Shown here piece after piece: positions 36,452 to 45,678 of a DNA stretch of 64,000 bases (position 1 is its first letter; the number at the start of each line of letters is the position of its first letter). Origin of the DNA: Microbacterium maritypicum (GTDB taxonomy: Bacteria; Actinomycetota; Actinomycetes; Actinomycetales; Microbacteriaceae). A model generated the notes under the pieces. It was not told where the DNA came from. It worked only from the letters and a program-made list of their open reading frames with translations, and ran no database searches. The translations under genes and the position numbers were made by a program. The DNA is taken from positions 2,480,001 through 2,544,000 of the forward strand of contig NZ_CP168030.1 in assembly GCF_041529975.1 (NCBI RefSeq), in the 5' to 3' direction.

Positions 36452-36458
36452 TCGCACA

Positions 36459-36498
36459 GACGAAGGGACTCCGATCCATGGATCGGAGTCCCTTCGTC
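36459..36498. terminator. Terminator of acnA
   Basis: A 40-nt perfectly self-complementary segment (left arm starts GACGAAGGGACTCCG), 7 nt after the stop. Confidence 0.9.
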
Positions 36499-36606
36499 AT
36501 GTCAAGGGGGCGGCGCTCACCGGGTTCTCCCCACCTGGCGCGGTAGGATCGACGGGCGTCCGCACCCTCGTCGGGCGCTTCTGGCGAAGCCTGTGAGGAG
36601 GCGCAG

Positions 36607-38547
36607 ATGCCCATTCTTCCGAGCATCTCAGGACCCCGTGATCTGGACGCGCTATCGACCGTTCAACTGGAGGAGCTCGCCTCCGAGATCCGCACATTCC
36701 TGGTCGAGAACGTCTCGCAGACCGGCGGTCACCTCGGCCCGAACCTGGGCGTCGTCGAACTGACGATCGCCCTGCACCGGGTCTTCTCGTCTCCGGACGA
36801 TCCGTTCATCTTCGACACGGGGCACCAGTCCTACGTGCACAAGCTCCTCACGGGTCGCCAGGACTTCTCCGGCCTACGCGTGCGGGGAGGCCTCGCCGGC
36901 TACCCGCAGCGCAGGGAGAGCGCGCACGATGTCGTGGAGTCGTCGCATGCCTCGAGCTCGCTGAGCTGGGCGGACGGGATCTCCCGCGCACTCACAGCCA
37001 CTGGTCGCGCGGATCGACATGTCGTCGCCGTCGTCGGGGACGGGGCCCTCACCGGCGGAATGACGTGGGAGGCGTTGAACAACATCTCCGATGACAACGA
37101 CCGGAACCTCGTGATCGTCGTCAACGACAACGGTCGCTCATACGCGCCCACCATCGGCGGGATGTCGCGGTACCTGAACCGCGTGCGCACTGCAGCGGCA
37201 TACAAGGATCTGCACCAGCGCTCCGACCGCCTGTTCCGTGCGTTCGGTCCTGTGGGCCGGGCGGTGTTCCGCGGGGTTCGCGGCGGAACCCACGGCTTCC
37301 TCTCCCGCTTCACCAACAATGAGGCGCTCTACTCCAACCTCGACATCAAGTACCTCGGTCCCATCGACGGACACGATCTCCCCGCTCTGCTCGAGACGCT
37401 CGAGCTGGCGAAGTCGTACGGCGCCCCGGTCATCGTGCACACGATCACCGAGAAGGGACGCGGTTACCAGCCCGCCCGAGACGACGAGGCCGACCAATTC
37501 CATGCGGTGGGGAAGATCGACCCCGCGACGGGTGAGACGCTGTCTTCCGGCGGTCGCGGCTGGACCGACGTGTTCTCGGACGCCCTCGTCTCGGTGGGGG
37601 AGCAGCGCAGCGATGTCATCGCGATGACGGCCGCCATGCTGCGACCGACGGGCCTCGCCCCGTTCGCCGAGCGGTTCCCCGATCGCGTGTACGACGTGGG
37701 GATCGCCGAGCAGCACGCGGTCGCCTCCGCCGCGGGGCTGGCATACGGCGGACTGCACCCCGTCGTCGCGCTCTACGCCACGTTCATGGGCAGGGCCTTC
37801 GATCAGGTGCTGATGGATGTCGCACTGCACCGTGCGGGCGTGACCTTCGTGCTCGACCGTGCCGGTGTGACCGGCCCCGACGGTCCGAGCCACCACGGGA
37901 TGTGGGATCTCGCCATGCTGCAGATCGTCCCGCACATCCGCATCGCCGCTCCCAGGGACGGCGCGCGTCTGACCGAAGCGCTGAGCGAGGCCGTTCAGGT
38001 CGACGACGCGCCTACGGTCATCCGGTTCCCGAAGGGCGAGGTCGCCGCCGACCTTCCCGCCATCGAGCGCTTGAAAGACGGTGTGGACGTGCTCGCCCGG
38101 GGGGAGTCGGAGGACGTGCTGATCGTCGCCATCGGCCCGTTCGCCGAACTCGCGCTCGACGTCGCAGAGCGTCTTCGGGCGCAGGGCATCGGTGCCACCG
38201 TGATCGATCCGCGCTGGGCGATCCCGGTGCGACCGTCGGTGATCGAGCTGGCAGCACATCATCGTCTTGTGATCACCCTCGAGGACGGTATCCGCGTCGG
38301 CGGCATCGGCACGCGGGTGCGTCAGGTCCTGCGTGAGGCCGGCATCGACACGGCGGTGGACGAGCTCGGCCTGCCCGACGAGTTCATCGATCACGCCTCT
38401 CGGGACCAGATCCTCGCGGATGCGGGACTCACGGCGCCGAAGATCGCCCAGGACATCGTGTCGCAGGTGCTCGGTACCAGGATCCCGAAGGCGCGGGATG
38501 CGGGCGAGACGGGGACGATCGACCTGCCCCTCCACGAACGCCACTGA
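36607..38547 (+). CDS. dxs: 1-deoxy-D-xylulose-5-phosphate synthase
   Basis: A 646-residue thiamine-diphosphate enzyme that condenses pyruvate and glyceraldehyde 3-phosphate, the first step of the MEP isoprenoid pathway. Visible are GGHLGPNLGVVELTIALH, the TPP-binding VVGDGALTGGMTWEALNNI, DGHD before LLETLELAK, GIAEQHAVASAAGLA and the transketolase C-terminal domain. GAGGAGG lies 6 nt before the ATG. A TAGGAT element at 36544 may be its -10 sequence. Confidence 0.97.
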   Translation: MPILPSISGPRDLDALSTVQLEELASEIRTFLVENVSQTGGHLGPNLGVVELTIALHRVFSSPDDPFIFDTGHQSYVHKLLTGRQDFSGLRVRGGLAGYPQRRESAHDVVESSHASSSLSWADGISRALTATGRADRHVVAVVGDGALTGGMTWEALNNISDDNDRNLVIVVNDNGRSYAPTIGGMSRYLNRVRTAAAYKDLHQRSDRLFRAFGPVGRAVFRGVRGGTHGFLSRFTNNEALYSNLDIKYLGPIDGHDLPALLETLELAKSYGAPVIVHTITEKGRGYQPARDDEADQFHAVGKIDPATGETLSSGGRGWTDVFSDALVSVGEQRSDVIAMTAAMLRPTGLAPFAERFPDRVYDVGIAEQHAVASAAGLAYGGLHPVVALYATFMGRAFDQVLMDVALHRAGVTFVLDRAGVTGPDGPSHHGMWDLAMLQIVPHIRIAAPRDGARLTEALSEAVQVDDAPTVIRFPKGEVAADLPAIERLKDGVDVLARGESEDVLIVAIGPFAELALDVAERLRAQGIGATVIDPRWAIPVRPSVIELAAHHRLVITLEDGIRVGGIGTRVRQVLREAGIDTAVDELGLPDEFIDHASRDQILADAGLTAPKIAQDIVSQVLGTRIPKARDAGETGTIDLPLHERH

Positions 38548-38586
38548 TGCGCTGAAGGACCCGCCGGTCCGAATCGAGGGGGAGCG

Positions 38587-39282
38587 TCAGTTCAGGGCGT
38601 GCAGTGCGGCGACGGCCTGCGCGCCGCGATCCACGTCGCGGAGCGCCGTCGACATCAGGTATCCGTCGGTCAACGCGTCGCCGGTGACCATCACGCGCAC
38701 GAGCTCCACCCCGCAGGCGCGACGGACCTCCTCGGCGCTGGCTGCGATCACGCGCGCGTTGATCTCGTCGTTGTGCGGCAGCTCCGTGCCGTCGAGGCCC
38801 CGGATGACGTCTCGCAGGGCAGCCCCGACGATGTTCGAGGCGCGTTCCTTGACGTTCACGACGTCGAGCTCGAAAACCCGGAGATCGCGTCCCGTCGGTA
38901 TCGGGCGCCATTCGAACGACGCGTGCACGCGATGCTGGTGTCCGCTCGCACCGCCCATCTCGCGGACGGGCAGGTCGGTCGCCCGGCAGCGCACATCGAT
39001 GAGTCGATACCAGTAGAACAGGGGGAAAGCGCCATGTGAGCCGGGGTCGAGGACGACGACCTCCCCGACAGCCCCGCCGCGAGCGGTCGGACGGCGCTGC
39101 GGACGGTTGCGGATGATGGGCTTGCCGTTTCGGGTCCGGATCGCGGCCCAGCCTTCATCGACCGTGACGACGAAGAGCTTGAGGAGCGCGGGAAGGACCA
39201 GGAGCAGGGTGAGAACCGCGGTGCCGGTCTTCAGGAGCCCTGACATCCCCTTGCCGCCCAGCATCGTGAAGAGCATGTCCAT
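38587..39282 (-). CDS. SPFH/band 7-type membrane protein
   Basis: A 231-residue protein with one N-terminal transmembrane segment (about residues 14-35, TAVLTLLLVLPALLKLF), then a domain reading VVTVDEGWAAIRTRNGKPI, VVLDPGSHGAFPLFYWYRLIDVR and VVNVKERASNIVGAALRDVI. This fits the stomatin/prohibitin (SPFH) fold, whose members form membrane microdomain assemblies. It is shorter than typical flotillins and lacks the long coiled-coil tail. The start is uncertain; ATG 39282 is chosen because it lies just before the membrane segment. Confidence 0.72.
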   Translation of the reverse strand: MDMLFTMLGGKGMSGLLKTGTAVLTLLLVLPALLKLFVVTVDEGWAAIRTRNGKPIIRNRPQRRPTARGGAVGEVVVLDPGSHGAFPLFYWYRLIDVRCRATDLPVREMGGASGHQHRVHASFEWRPIPTGRDLRVFELDVVNVKERASNIVGAALRDVIRGLDGTELPHNDEINARVIAASAEEVRRACGVELVRVMVTGDALTDGYLMSTALRDVDRGAQAVAALHALN

Positions 39283-39422
39283 GACACCACTGTGCCGGGT
39301 CGCGGCGTGCCGGCGCGCCATCGGGCGCCAGGGTTCGGGGGAGTTCATGCGCTGTTCGCCACGCGTTCTCCGGGTCGCTGTGCGGTGGATACGCGGCGGC
39401 TCGGAGCCGCCCGGGGACAGGC

Positions 39423-40874
39423 TCAGATGAGGTCGGCCACGGTACGGGCGACGACGGCCTCGACCCCGGCATGACAGCGTGCGCGATCGGCGTCCACGAG
39501 CCCGACACGCGTGCGGCGGTCGAGGACATCGTCGACGGTCATCGCCCCCTCGACCCGCACGGCGAACTCGACCTCGGCGGAGGTCAGCCCCGTCGCGTCG
39601 TCGAGTAGCTCTCCGGAGTCGGGCACCACGCGATCGACGAGCCGCACCGACGCCGTCCGACTCGGTGCCGCCTGGAGGCCGCGGGTCCGGGAGACGAGAT
39701 CGACGGCATCCTCGGCCATACGTCGATAGGTCGTCAGTTTTCCGCCGAGCACGGTGACGAAGCCTGAGGCGGATGTCGTCACCAGGTGCCTGCGCGAGAC
39801 GTCGGCGGTGGAGGCCGTGCGGCTGTCGACCAGCGGCCGCAAACCCGCGAACGCGCCACGCACCCGATCACGTCCGACCGGTGCCGTGACCACGCGGTTG
39901 AGGCTTCTCAGCAGGAAGTCGATCTCCGGCTCGGTCGGTTGAGCGACTCGGGGCACGGCACCGGGAGAGTCTTCGTCGGTGAGCCCGACGATCACGCGGC
40001 CGTACGCCTGCGGCAGCGCGAAGACGTAGCGGCTGATCGAGCCCTCGTGCGGAATCGTGAGTGCCGTCGACGAGATCCCGAGGTCGGCGGCATCGAGCAC
40101 GATATGGGTTCCCCGGCTCGGACGCACGCCGATCGCCTCGTCGAGCGCACCGGCCCAGACACCCGTCGCGTTGACGACGGCACGGGCGCGGATCTCGAAC
40201 CGCTCGCCCGTGATGGTCTCTTCGACGGCGGCACCGGCTCCGTGCAGGGCTATGGCTCGAACCCGGGTGAGTATGCGGGCGCCGAGGGCCGCGGCCGTGC
40301 GGGCCACGGTCGCCACGAGGCGCGCGTCGTCGACCAGCTGACCGTCGTAGGACAGCATTCCCCCGCGCAGACCATGACGATCGAGAGCGGGCACGAGCCG
40401 GAGGGCCGTGCGTGCCGTCACGAGGGTAGGGGCAGGCAGCACCGAGCGGGGTGTGCGTGCCCGCATCCGGAGCAGATCGCCCATTCCCATGCCGACGGCG
40501 CCCGCGGTGCGCTGCCGGAACGTCACGTCGCGGGAGAAGGGCAGGAGCTGCCCGAGCGGGCGGATCAGATGCGGGGCGATCGTGGTCATGAGGAGATGGC
40601 GCTCGTGTGCGCTTTCCCTCGCAGTCGCGACGTCACCCGTGGCGAGATAGCGCAGGCCGCCGTGCACGAGCTTCGAGCTGAAACGGCTGGTCCCGAAGGC
40701 AAGGTCCTCGGCTTCGATCAGTGTCACGCTGAGGCCGCGGGATGCCGCGTCGAGTGCGGCTCCCACGCCCGTGATCCCGCCTCCGACGACGAGCACGTCG
40801 ACCTGCTCATCGGCCGCGTGCATGAGATCGATCCTCCGTCGCGCGACATTGAGCGCGGATGAATGCCCGGTCAT
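39423..40874 (-). CDS. glpD: FAD-dependent glycerol-3-phosphate dehydrogenase
   Basis: A 483-residue flavoenzyme oxidising glycerol 3-phosphate to dihydroxyacetone phosphate at the membrane. The FAD-binding VLVVGGGITGVGAALDAA, then LAFGTSRFSSKLVHGGLRYL, and the late FVTVLGGKLTTYRRMAEDA are family signatures. Its ATG overlaps the stop of the TetR gene (ATGA), so the regulator is first in the pair. M. tuberculosis has the same glpD1-tetR pair facing an AGPS-like gene (Rv2249c to Rv2252, from memory), so the cluster is old. Confidence 0.92.
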   Translation of the reverse strand: MTGHSSALNVARRRIDLMHAADEQVDVLVVGGGITGVGAALDAASRGLSVTLIEAEDLAFGTSRFSSKLVHGGLRYLATGDVATARESAHERHLLMTTIAPHLIRPLGQLLPFSRDVTFRQRTAGAVGMGMGDLLRMRARTPRSVLPAPTLVTARTALRLVPALDRHGLRGGMLSYDGQLVDDARLVATVARTAAALGARILTRVRAIALHGAGAAVEETITGERFEIRARAVVNATGVWAGALDEAIGVRPSRGTHIVLDAADLGISSTALTIPHEGSISRYVFALPQAYGRVIVGLTDEDSPGAVPRVAQPTEPEIDFLLRSLNRVVTAPVGRDRVRGAFAGLRPLVDSRTASTADVSRRHLVTTSASGFVTVLGGKLTTYRRMAEDAVDLVSRTRGLQAAPSRTASVRLVDRVVPDSGELLDDATGLTSAEVEFAVRVEGAMTVDDVLDRRTRVGLVDADRARCHAGVEAVVARTVADLI

Positions 40875-41449
40875 GGGCGGAGCAGCCCGTCGAGTGCGGC
40901 TCGTAGCTCACGTTCCCACGCGTCTTCCGAGATGAGGTCGGCCACTGTTGCGTGGGAGAGGACGGCGGACTGCGCGATCAGCAGCAGCATGACCGCGATC
41001 TCCTGCGGTGCGCCCTGTCTCACCGAGCCGTCGGTCTGTGAGGCGTCGATGGCGGTGGCGAGCCATCCGAGGATCAGGCGCTGGCTGGATCCGACCCGCT
41101 GCAGGGTGTACCGCGTGAAGGCTTCGGGCTCGTCGGCGAGCAGACGCCTGTAGAGGGTGTCGTTCCGGAACAGCGTCGTGAAACGCAGCACGTCGTCGAC
41201 GAGAGCGGTCCTCGTACGCGCATCGGCCGAGAAGGTGCGGAGTATGCCGTCGACGCGGCGCAGCAGAGCTGCTCTGACGACATCGTCGGCATCGCTCCAA
41301 TTGCGATAGATGGTCGGACGGCTGAGATCGGCGCGCCGGGCGAGCTCGGCGATCGTGACGCCGTGCACGCCCCGGCGCTCGATCAGCGCGTCGGCGGCAT
41401 CGAGGATCCTCGTCTGCGTCGCGTCCCACAAAGGTTGACGTTCTTCCAT
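40871..41449 (-). CDS. TetR-family regulator of the lipid cluster
   Basis: A 192-residue protein with the N-terminal TetR helix-turn-helix (VTIAELARRADLSRPTIYRNW, about residues 30-50) and an all-helical ligand-binding part. It is the first gene of the pair with glpD and is divergent from the AGPS-like operon, with only 20 nt between start codons. An imperfect palindrome fills that spacer, so the protein probably controls both directions and itself. The ligand is unknown; an acyl- or alkyl-lipid would suit the context. Confidence 0.88.
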   Translation of the reverse strand: MEERQPLWDATQTRILDAADALIERRGVHGVTIAELARRADLSRPTIYRNWSDADDVVRAALLRRVDGILRTFSADARTRTALVDDVLRFTTLFRNDTLYRRLLADEPEAFTRYTLQRVGSSQRLILGWLATAIDASQTDGSVRQGAPQEIAVMLLLIAQSAVLSHATVADLISEDAWERELRAALDGLLRP

Positions 41450-41454
41450 GATGT

Positions 41455-41467
41455 GTCACACTGTAAC
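41455..41467. promoter_or_regulatory. Candidate TetR operator between divergent operons
   Basis: GTCACACTGTAAC is a near-palindrome (5 of 6 arm pairs match), with two further matched pairs outside it. It overlaps CACACT, 7 nt before the plus-strand ATG, and TACAGT on the minus strand, both plausible -10 elements. Confidence 0.5.
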
Positions 41468-41469
41468 CC

Positions 41470-43092
41470 ATGGGCCAAGACAATGGCAGGGTCGATGCGG
41501 ACCCGTCGATGAGATGGAACGGTTGGGGCGATCCGGCCAAGGCTAAAGAACTTCCCCTGCCGGTGCGCGCACTGCTGCCGATACTGCTGGGACGCGTACG
41601 CAGACCTGCAGCGGCCGTCGAAATCGAGGACGTGCGGTTGGCGCCATCACGGTTGACCGCTGAGGACCACGCCGCACTGTCCGCAGCTGTCGGCCCCGCG
41701 CACGTCGACGTCACGACAGAGGCACGGATCCGTCATGCCGGTGGGCGTTCGACGCCGGACCTCCTCCGTCGCCGTGAGCCCGATCAAGACGCCCCGGATG
41801 CGGTGGTTCGTCCCGCCCATCACGACGAGGTCCGGGCGTGTCTCGACGTCGCGGTCGCGCGGGGGATCGCGGTCATCCCGTTCGGCGGCGGTACGAGCGT
41901 CGTCGGCGCACTCGACCCGGAGCGGGGAGCGCATCATGCGGTCGTGAGCCTCGACCTCCGGCGTCTCAGTGGTCTCGTGAGGCTCGACGAGGTCAGTGGC
42001 GAGGCCGTGCTCGCTGCGGGGACGACGGGGCCGGAGGCGGAAGCGCTGCTGTCCGCGCACGGGCTCGAACTCGGACACTTCCCGCAGAGCTTCCGCTACG
42101 CGACAATCGGAGGCTTCGCCGCCGCACGCTCGTCGGGACAGAACTCGGCGGGGAACGGCCGCTTCGACACCATGGTGACCGGCATCAGAGTGGCGACCCC
42201 GACCGGCGACATCGAGCTCGGACGATCGCCGGGTTCCGCCGCCGGGCCCGACCTGATCCGGGTGTTCCTCGGGTCGGAGGGCATCTTCGGTGTCATTACC
42301 GAGGTGCGGGTGCGGGTGCATCCGATCCCGCGCGAGCGCGTGTTCGAGTCGTGGTCGTTCCCCGACTTCACCAGCGGGGTCGAGGGGCTGCGGCGAGTGG
42401 CGCAGCAGGGCAACGGCCCCACGGTCATCCGGCTGTCCGATGAGGCGGAGACGGCAGTGAGCCTCGCCCAGGTCGGCAAGATCGGGAAGGTCCTCGCGAA
42501 GGGCACCAGCGTCGTCACCGTGTACGAGGGCGAGGGGATCGATGAACGCCGGACCCGTGTCAGCGCGCACCTCGCTGCCGCCGGTGGCACCTCGTCGGGG
42601 ACGGGCCCGGCGGAGGACTGGCTGAAAGGCCGGTTCGATGGTCCCTACCTGCGGGATTCACTGCTCGACGCCGGGGTCTTCTGCGAGACGCTGGAGACCG
42701 CGACGACCTGGACGAATCTGCAGACACTGCGGTCAGCCGTCGAGACGGCGCTCAAAGGCGGCTTCTCCGCGGCCGGGGCGAAATCGTATGTCATGTGCCA
42801 CGTGTCGCACATCTACCCGACCGGAGCGTCGCTCTACTTCACGGTGCTCGCCGGCGTCCGGGCCGATCCGCTCGGGGCGTGGGAACCCGTCAAGGCGCGA
42901 GTCAACGACGCGATCATCGCCGCCGGCGGCACGATCAGCCATCACCACGCGGTCGGTCGGGATCACGCCCCTTGGCTGAGTCAGGAGATCGGTGAGACCG
43001 GTATGCGCATCCTCTCGGCGATCAAACGCGAGCTCGACCCGGCGGGCATCCTGAACCCCGGCGCCGTGATCCCCCTCGAACGGAACGACTGA
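41470..43092 (+). CDS. AGPS-like FAD-binding ether-lipid synthase homologue
   Basis: A 540-residue flavoprotein of the alkyldihydroxyacetonephosphate synthase group. The FAD domain has VIPFGGGTSVVGAL and GHFPQSFRYATIGGFAAARS. The C-terminal domain has SHIYPTGASLYF and ISHHHAVGRDH, the latter matching the His-His-His motif of AGPS, which swaps the acyl chain of acyl-DHAP for a fatty alcohol. It is first in an operon with a lipid kinase and a GMC oxidoreductase and faces tetR-glpD. Ether-lipid formation is a reasonable but unproved inference; D-lactate-dehydrogenase-like enzymes share the fold. Confidence 0.85.
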   Translation: MGQDNGRVDADPSMRWNGWGDPAKAKELPLPVRALLPILLGRVRRPAAAVEIEDVRLAPSRLTAEDHAALSAAVGPAHVDVTTEARIRHAGGRSTPDLLRRREPDQDAPDAVVRPAHHDEVRACLDVAVARGIAVIPFGGGTSVVGALDPERGAHHAVVSLDLRRLSGLVRLDEVSGEAVLAAGTTGPEAEALLSAHGLELGHFPQSFRYATIGGFAAARSSGQNSAGNGRFDTMVTGIRVATPTGDIELGRSPGSAAGPDLIRVFLGSEGIFGVITEVRVRVHPIPRERVFESWSFPDFTSGVEGLRRVAQQGNGPTVIRLSDEAETAVSLAQVGKIGKVLAKGTSVVTVYEGEGIDERRTRVSAHLAAAGGTSSGTGPAEDWLKGRFDGPYLRDSLLDAGVFCETLETATTWTNLQTLRSAVETALKGGFSAAGAKSYVMCHVSHIYPTGASLYFTVLAGVRADPLGAWEPVKARVNDAIIAAGGTISHHHAVGRDHAPWLSQEIGETGMRILSAIKRELDPAGILNPGAVIPLERND

Positions 43093-43093
43093 C

Positions 43094-43999
43094 GTGGCTG
43101 CGCACATCGCGGTGCTCGCGAATCCGTTCTCCGGCAAGGGCCGGGGCGGGAGAGCAGCCGACGCCGCCGTCCTGCACCTCCGAGATCGCGGTGCCGAGGT
43201 GCGTGCCTACGCAGGCGCGTCCGCGGCCGATACCGCCCGGCTCGCCGTCGCAGCTCTGGCGGACGATCCGCGTGCACTGGTGGTGGTCGGCGGCGACGGC
43301 ACGCTGTCGGGCATTCTCGACACGGTGTGTGCGTCAGCCGTCCCGGTGGTCCTTATTCCGGCCGGCACGGGGAACGACCTCGCACGTGCTCTCGGATTGC
43401 CGCGAAACGATGCTGCTGCCGCCGCGGAGCTCGCACTCAGGGGCGTGCCACGACGGATAGACGTCGGTGAGGTCACGACGACAGGTGAAAGACGGAAGTT
43501 CCTCACGATCGCGGCGTTGGGATTCGATGCGAAGGTCAGCGACCGCACCAACCGGCTCCGTTGGCCTCACGGTGCACCGCGCTACTACCTCGCGCTGCTG
43601 ATCGAACTCGTGCGTCTGCGACCGATGGACTTCACACTCGCCGTCGACGGCGAGAAGCCCACGCGATCGTCGGGCACGCTCATCGCCGTCGGCAGCACAT
43701 CGAGCTACGGTGGCGGTATGCCGATCTGCGCGGGCGCAGTGCCGGACGACGGGCTGCTCGACATCGTGCACGTCGCTCCGCTCGGCCGACTGCGGTTGCT
43801 GCGGCTCTTTCCGCTGCTGCTGCGGGGGACGCATCTGAGTCGACCGGAGGTCGTCCATCGCCGAGCACGCACCGTGACGGTCGCGGCGCCCGGCCTCGTG
43901 GTCTACGCCGACGGTGAGCGGATCGGTGAAGATGAATGCACGATCGCGGTGCTGCCCGGAGCGCTGACGATGCTGGTCCCGGGGGAGAGCGATGACTGA
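43094..43999 (+). CDS. Diacylglycerol kinase-type lipid kinase
   Basis: A 301-residue protein with the DAGK catalytic domain: NPFSGKGRGGRAADAA, VVVGGDGTLSGILD (GGDGT nucleotide site) and IPAGTGNDLARALGLP. The C-terminal beta domain ends LPGALTMLVPG. It should phosphorylate a diacylglycerol, alkylglycerol or related lipid. It starts 1 nt after the AGPS-like stop and overlaps the next gene by 8 nt, so the three are co-translated. The M. tuberculosis counterpart in this position (Rv2252) has been described as a lipid kinase. Confidence 0.92.
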   Translation: MAAHIAVLANPFSGKGRGGRAADAAVLHLRDRGAEVRAYAGASAADTARLAVAALADDPRALVVVGGDGTLSGILDTVCASAVPVVLIPAGTGNDLARALGLPRNDAAAAAELALRGVPRRIDVGEVTTTGERRKFLTIAALGFDAKVSDRTNRLRWPHGAPRYYLALLIELVRLRPMDFTLAVDGEKPTRSSGTLIAVGSTSSYGGGMPICAGAVPDDGLLDIVHVAPLGRLRLLRLFPLLLRGTHLSRPEVVHRRARTVTVAAPGLVVYADGERIGEDECTIAVLPGALTMLVPGESDD

Positions 44000-45614
44000 C
44001 TTCGACGAGGACGTCGTGATCGTCGGCTCCGGGTTCGGCGGGTCCGTCGCCGCGCTGCGACTGACGGAGAAGGGGTACCGGGTGCGCGTCTACGAGGCCG
44101 GCCGCCGCTTCGAGGACGAGGACTTCGCGAAGACGAGCTGGAATCTGCGTCGCTACCTGTGGGCGCCGATGCTCGGATGCTTCGGCGTGCAGCGCATCCA
44201 TCGCCTTCCCCACGTGATGATCCTGGCGGGTGCGGGCGTGGGCGGCGGGTCGCTCAACTACGCCAACACGCTCTATCAGCCGGGCCCCGCCTTCTTCCAG
44301 GACGTGCAGTGGCGGGGTATCGCTGCGTGGGAGTCGGAACTGTCGCCGCACTACGTCACCGCGAAGCGGATGCTCGGCGTCGTGGAGCACTACCCGCACA
44401 CCGGGCCTGTCGAGCGGATCATGGCCGGGGCTGCCGAGGATCTGGGGGTCGGCTCGACTTTCCGGCATGCCCCCGTCGGGGTGTGGTTCGGGAAGCCGGG
44501 GGAGCGTGCGCCCGATCCGTTCTTCGACGGCCAGGGACCGGACCGCACCGGCTGCACACTCTGCGGCAACTGCATGGTGGGCTGCCGCGTGGGCGCGAAG
44601 AACACGCTGATGAAGAACTACCTCGCTCTCGCGGAGCGTCGAGGCGTCGCGATCGAGGCGCTGCGCACGGTGACCGAGGTGCGTGAACTCCCCGGCGGCG
44701 GTTTCACGGTCACGACGCAGCAGAGCGGTGCCTGGTTCCGTCGCGCGCGCCGGACGGTGACGGCAGAGCAGGTCGTGTTCGCCGGCGGAACCTGGGGCAC
44801 GCAACAGCTGCTGCACCGGATGAAGGCGTCGGGCGCGCTGCCACACCTCTCCGATGCCCTGGGGCGTCTCACCCGTACCAACTCGGAAGCACTCGACGGC
44901 GCGATGGCGACGAGGGTTCCCGAATCCCTGCAGCTCGCGCGAGGCATCGCGATCACCACCTCGTTCCACGTCGATGAGCGCACCCACGTCGAGAACGTCC
45001 GCTACGGCCCGGGTTCGAACCTGATGGGTGCGCTGGCGACCGTACTCGTCCCCGGCGATCGTCGCCTCGGCGTGCGTCTGCGCAGCCTCATGACACAGGT
45101 GCTCCGCTCTCCGGTACGGCAGTTCCGTCTCGGGAACCTCAGACGGTGGAGCGAGCGCGGAATCATCGCGCTCGTGATGCAGACGGCGGACAACTCTCTG
45201 ACCCTGTCCCTGCGCAGGCGCTTCGGTCGACTCGTGATGACCAGCGCACAGGGACACGGCGAGCCGAACCCGAGCTACCTTCCTCAAGCGCACAGCGCCG
45301 CTGCGGCGATCGCGGCCCGGGTCGAGCAGGAGGGGGGAGAGCCGGCGGAGGCACGCGGATCCTGGCCGGAGGTCTTCGGCATCCCGCTCACCGCGCATTT
45401 CCTCGGTGGTGCGGTGATCTCTGCTGCGCCCGAAGACGGCGTGGTCGATCCCTATCACCGCGTCTGGGGGTATCCGGGGTTGCACGTGGTCGACGGTTCG
45501 GCTGTGCCTGCGAACCCCGGCGTGAACCCGTCGCTCACGATCACCGCTCTGGCCGAACGGGCTCTGTCGTACTGGCCGCGTCGCGGCGAAGCGGACACCC
45601 GCCCGTCGCCGTAG
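43992..45614 (+). CDS. GMC-type FAD oxidoreductase
   Basis: A 540-residue flavoprotein. The N-terminal dinucleotide motif is VIVGSGFGGSVAALRLTEKG. A Cys-rich segment (GCTLCGNCMVGCRVGAKNTL) is like that in cholesterol-oxidase-type GMC proteins, and the C-terminal part has VVDGSAVPANPGVNPSLTI. The substrate is probably a lipid or sterol-like alcohol, perhaps a fatty alcohol that would serve or compete with the AGPS step; this is inference from the operon. No signal peptide is visible. Confidence 0.85.
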   Translation: MTDFDEDVVIVGSGFGGSVAALRLTEKGYRVRVYEAGRRFEDEDFAKTSWNLRRYLWAPMLGCFGVQRIHRLPHVMILAGAGVGGGSLNYANTLYQPGPAFFQDVQWRGIAAWESELSPHYVTAKRMLGVVEHYPHTGPVERIMAGAAEDLGVGSTFRHAPVGVWFGKPGERAPDPFFDGQGPDRTGCTLCGNCMVGCRVGAKNTLMKNYLALAERRGVAIEALRTVTEVRELPGGGFTVTTQQSGAWFRRARRTVTAEQVVFAGGTWGTQQLLHRMKASGALPHLSDALGRLTRTNSEALDGAMATRVPESLQLARGIAITTSFHVDERTHVENVRYGPGSNLMGALATVLVPGDRRLGVRLRSLMTQVLRSPVRQFRLGNLRRWSERGIIALVMQTADNSLTLSLRRRFGRLVMTSAQGHGEPNPSYLPQAHSAAAAIAARVEQEGGEPAEARGSWPEVFGIPLTAHFLGGAVISAAPEDGVVDPYHRVWGYPGLHVVDGSAVPANPGVNPSLTITALAERALSYWPRRGEADTRPSP

Positions 45615-45635
45615 GCGGCTGCCTCCGGAGACGAT

Positions 45636-45667
45636 GAAGGGGCCGCATCTCCCGATGCGGCCCCTTC
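45636..45667. terminator. Bidirectional terminator between GMC and fadB genes
   Basis: A 13-bp perfect stem (GAAGGGGCCGCAT) with a 6-nt loop, between convergent operons. Confidence 0.9.
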
Positions 45668-45678
45668 GGGGATGATGA

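Noticed and set aside
32342..36457. Very long (1371-codon) minus-strand open frame opposite DUF3710, DUF3159 and acnA
   Set aside because: It is an antisense shadow caused by GC-biased third positions. The plus strand encodes clear families and the shadow translation has no motif.
38557..38570. Terminator between dxs and the SPFH gene
   Set aside because: The GGACC/GGTCC hairpin has only a 5-bp stem, too weak to call.
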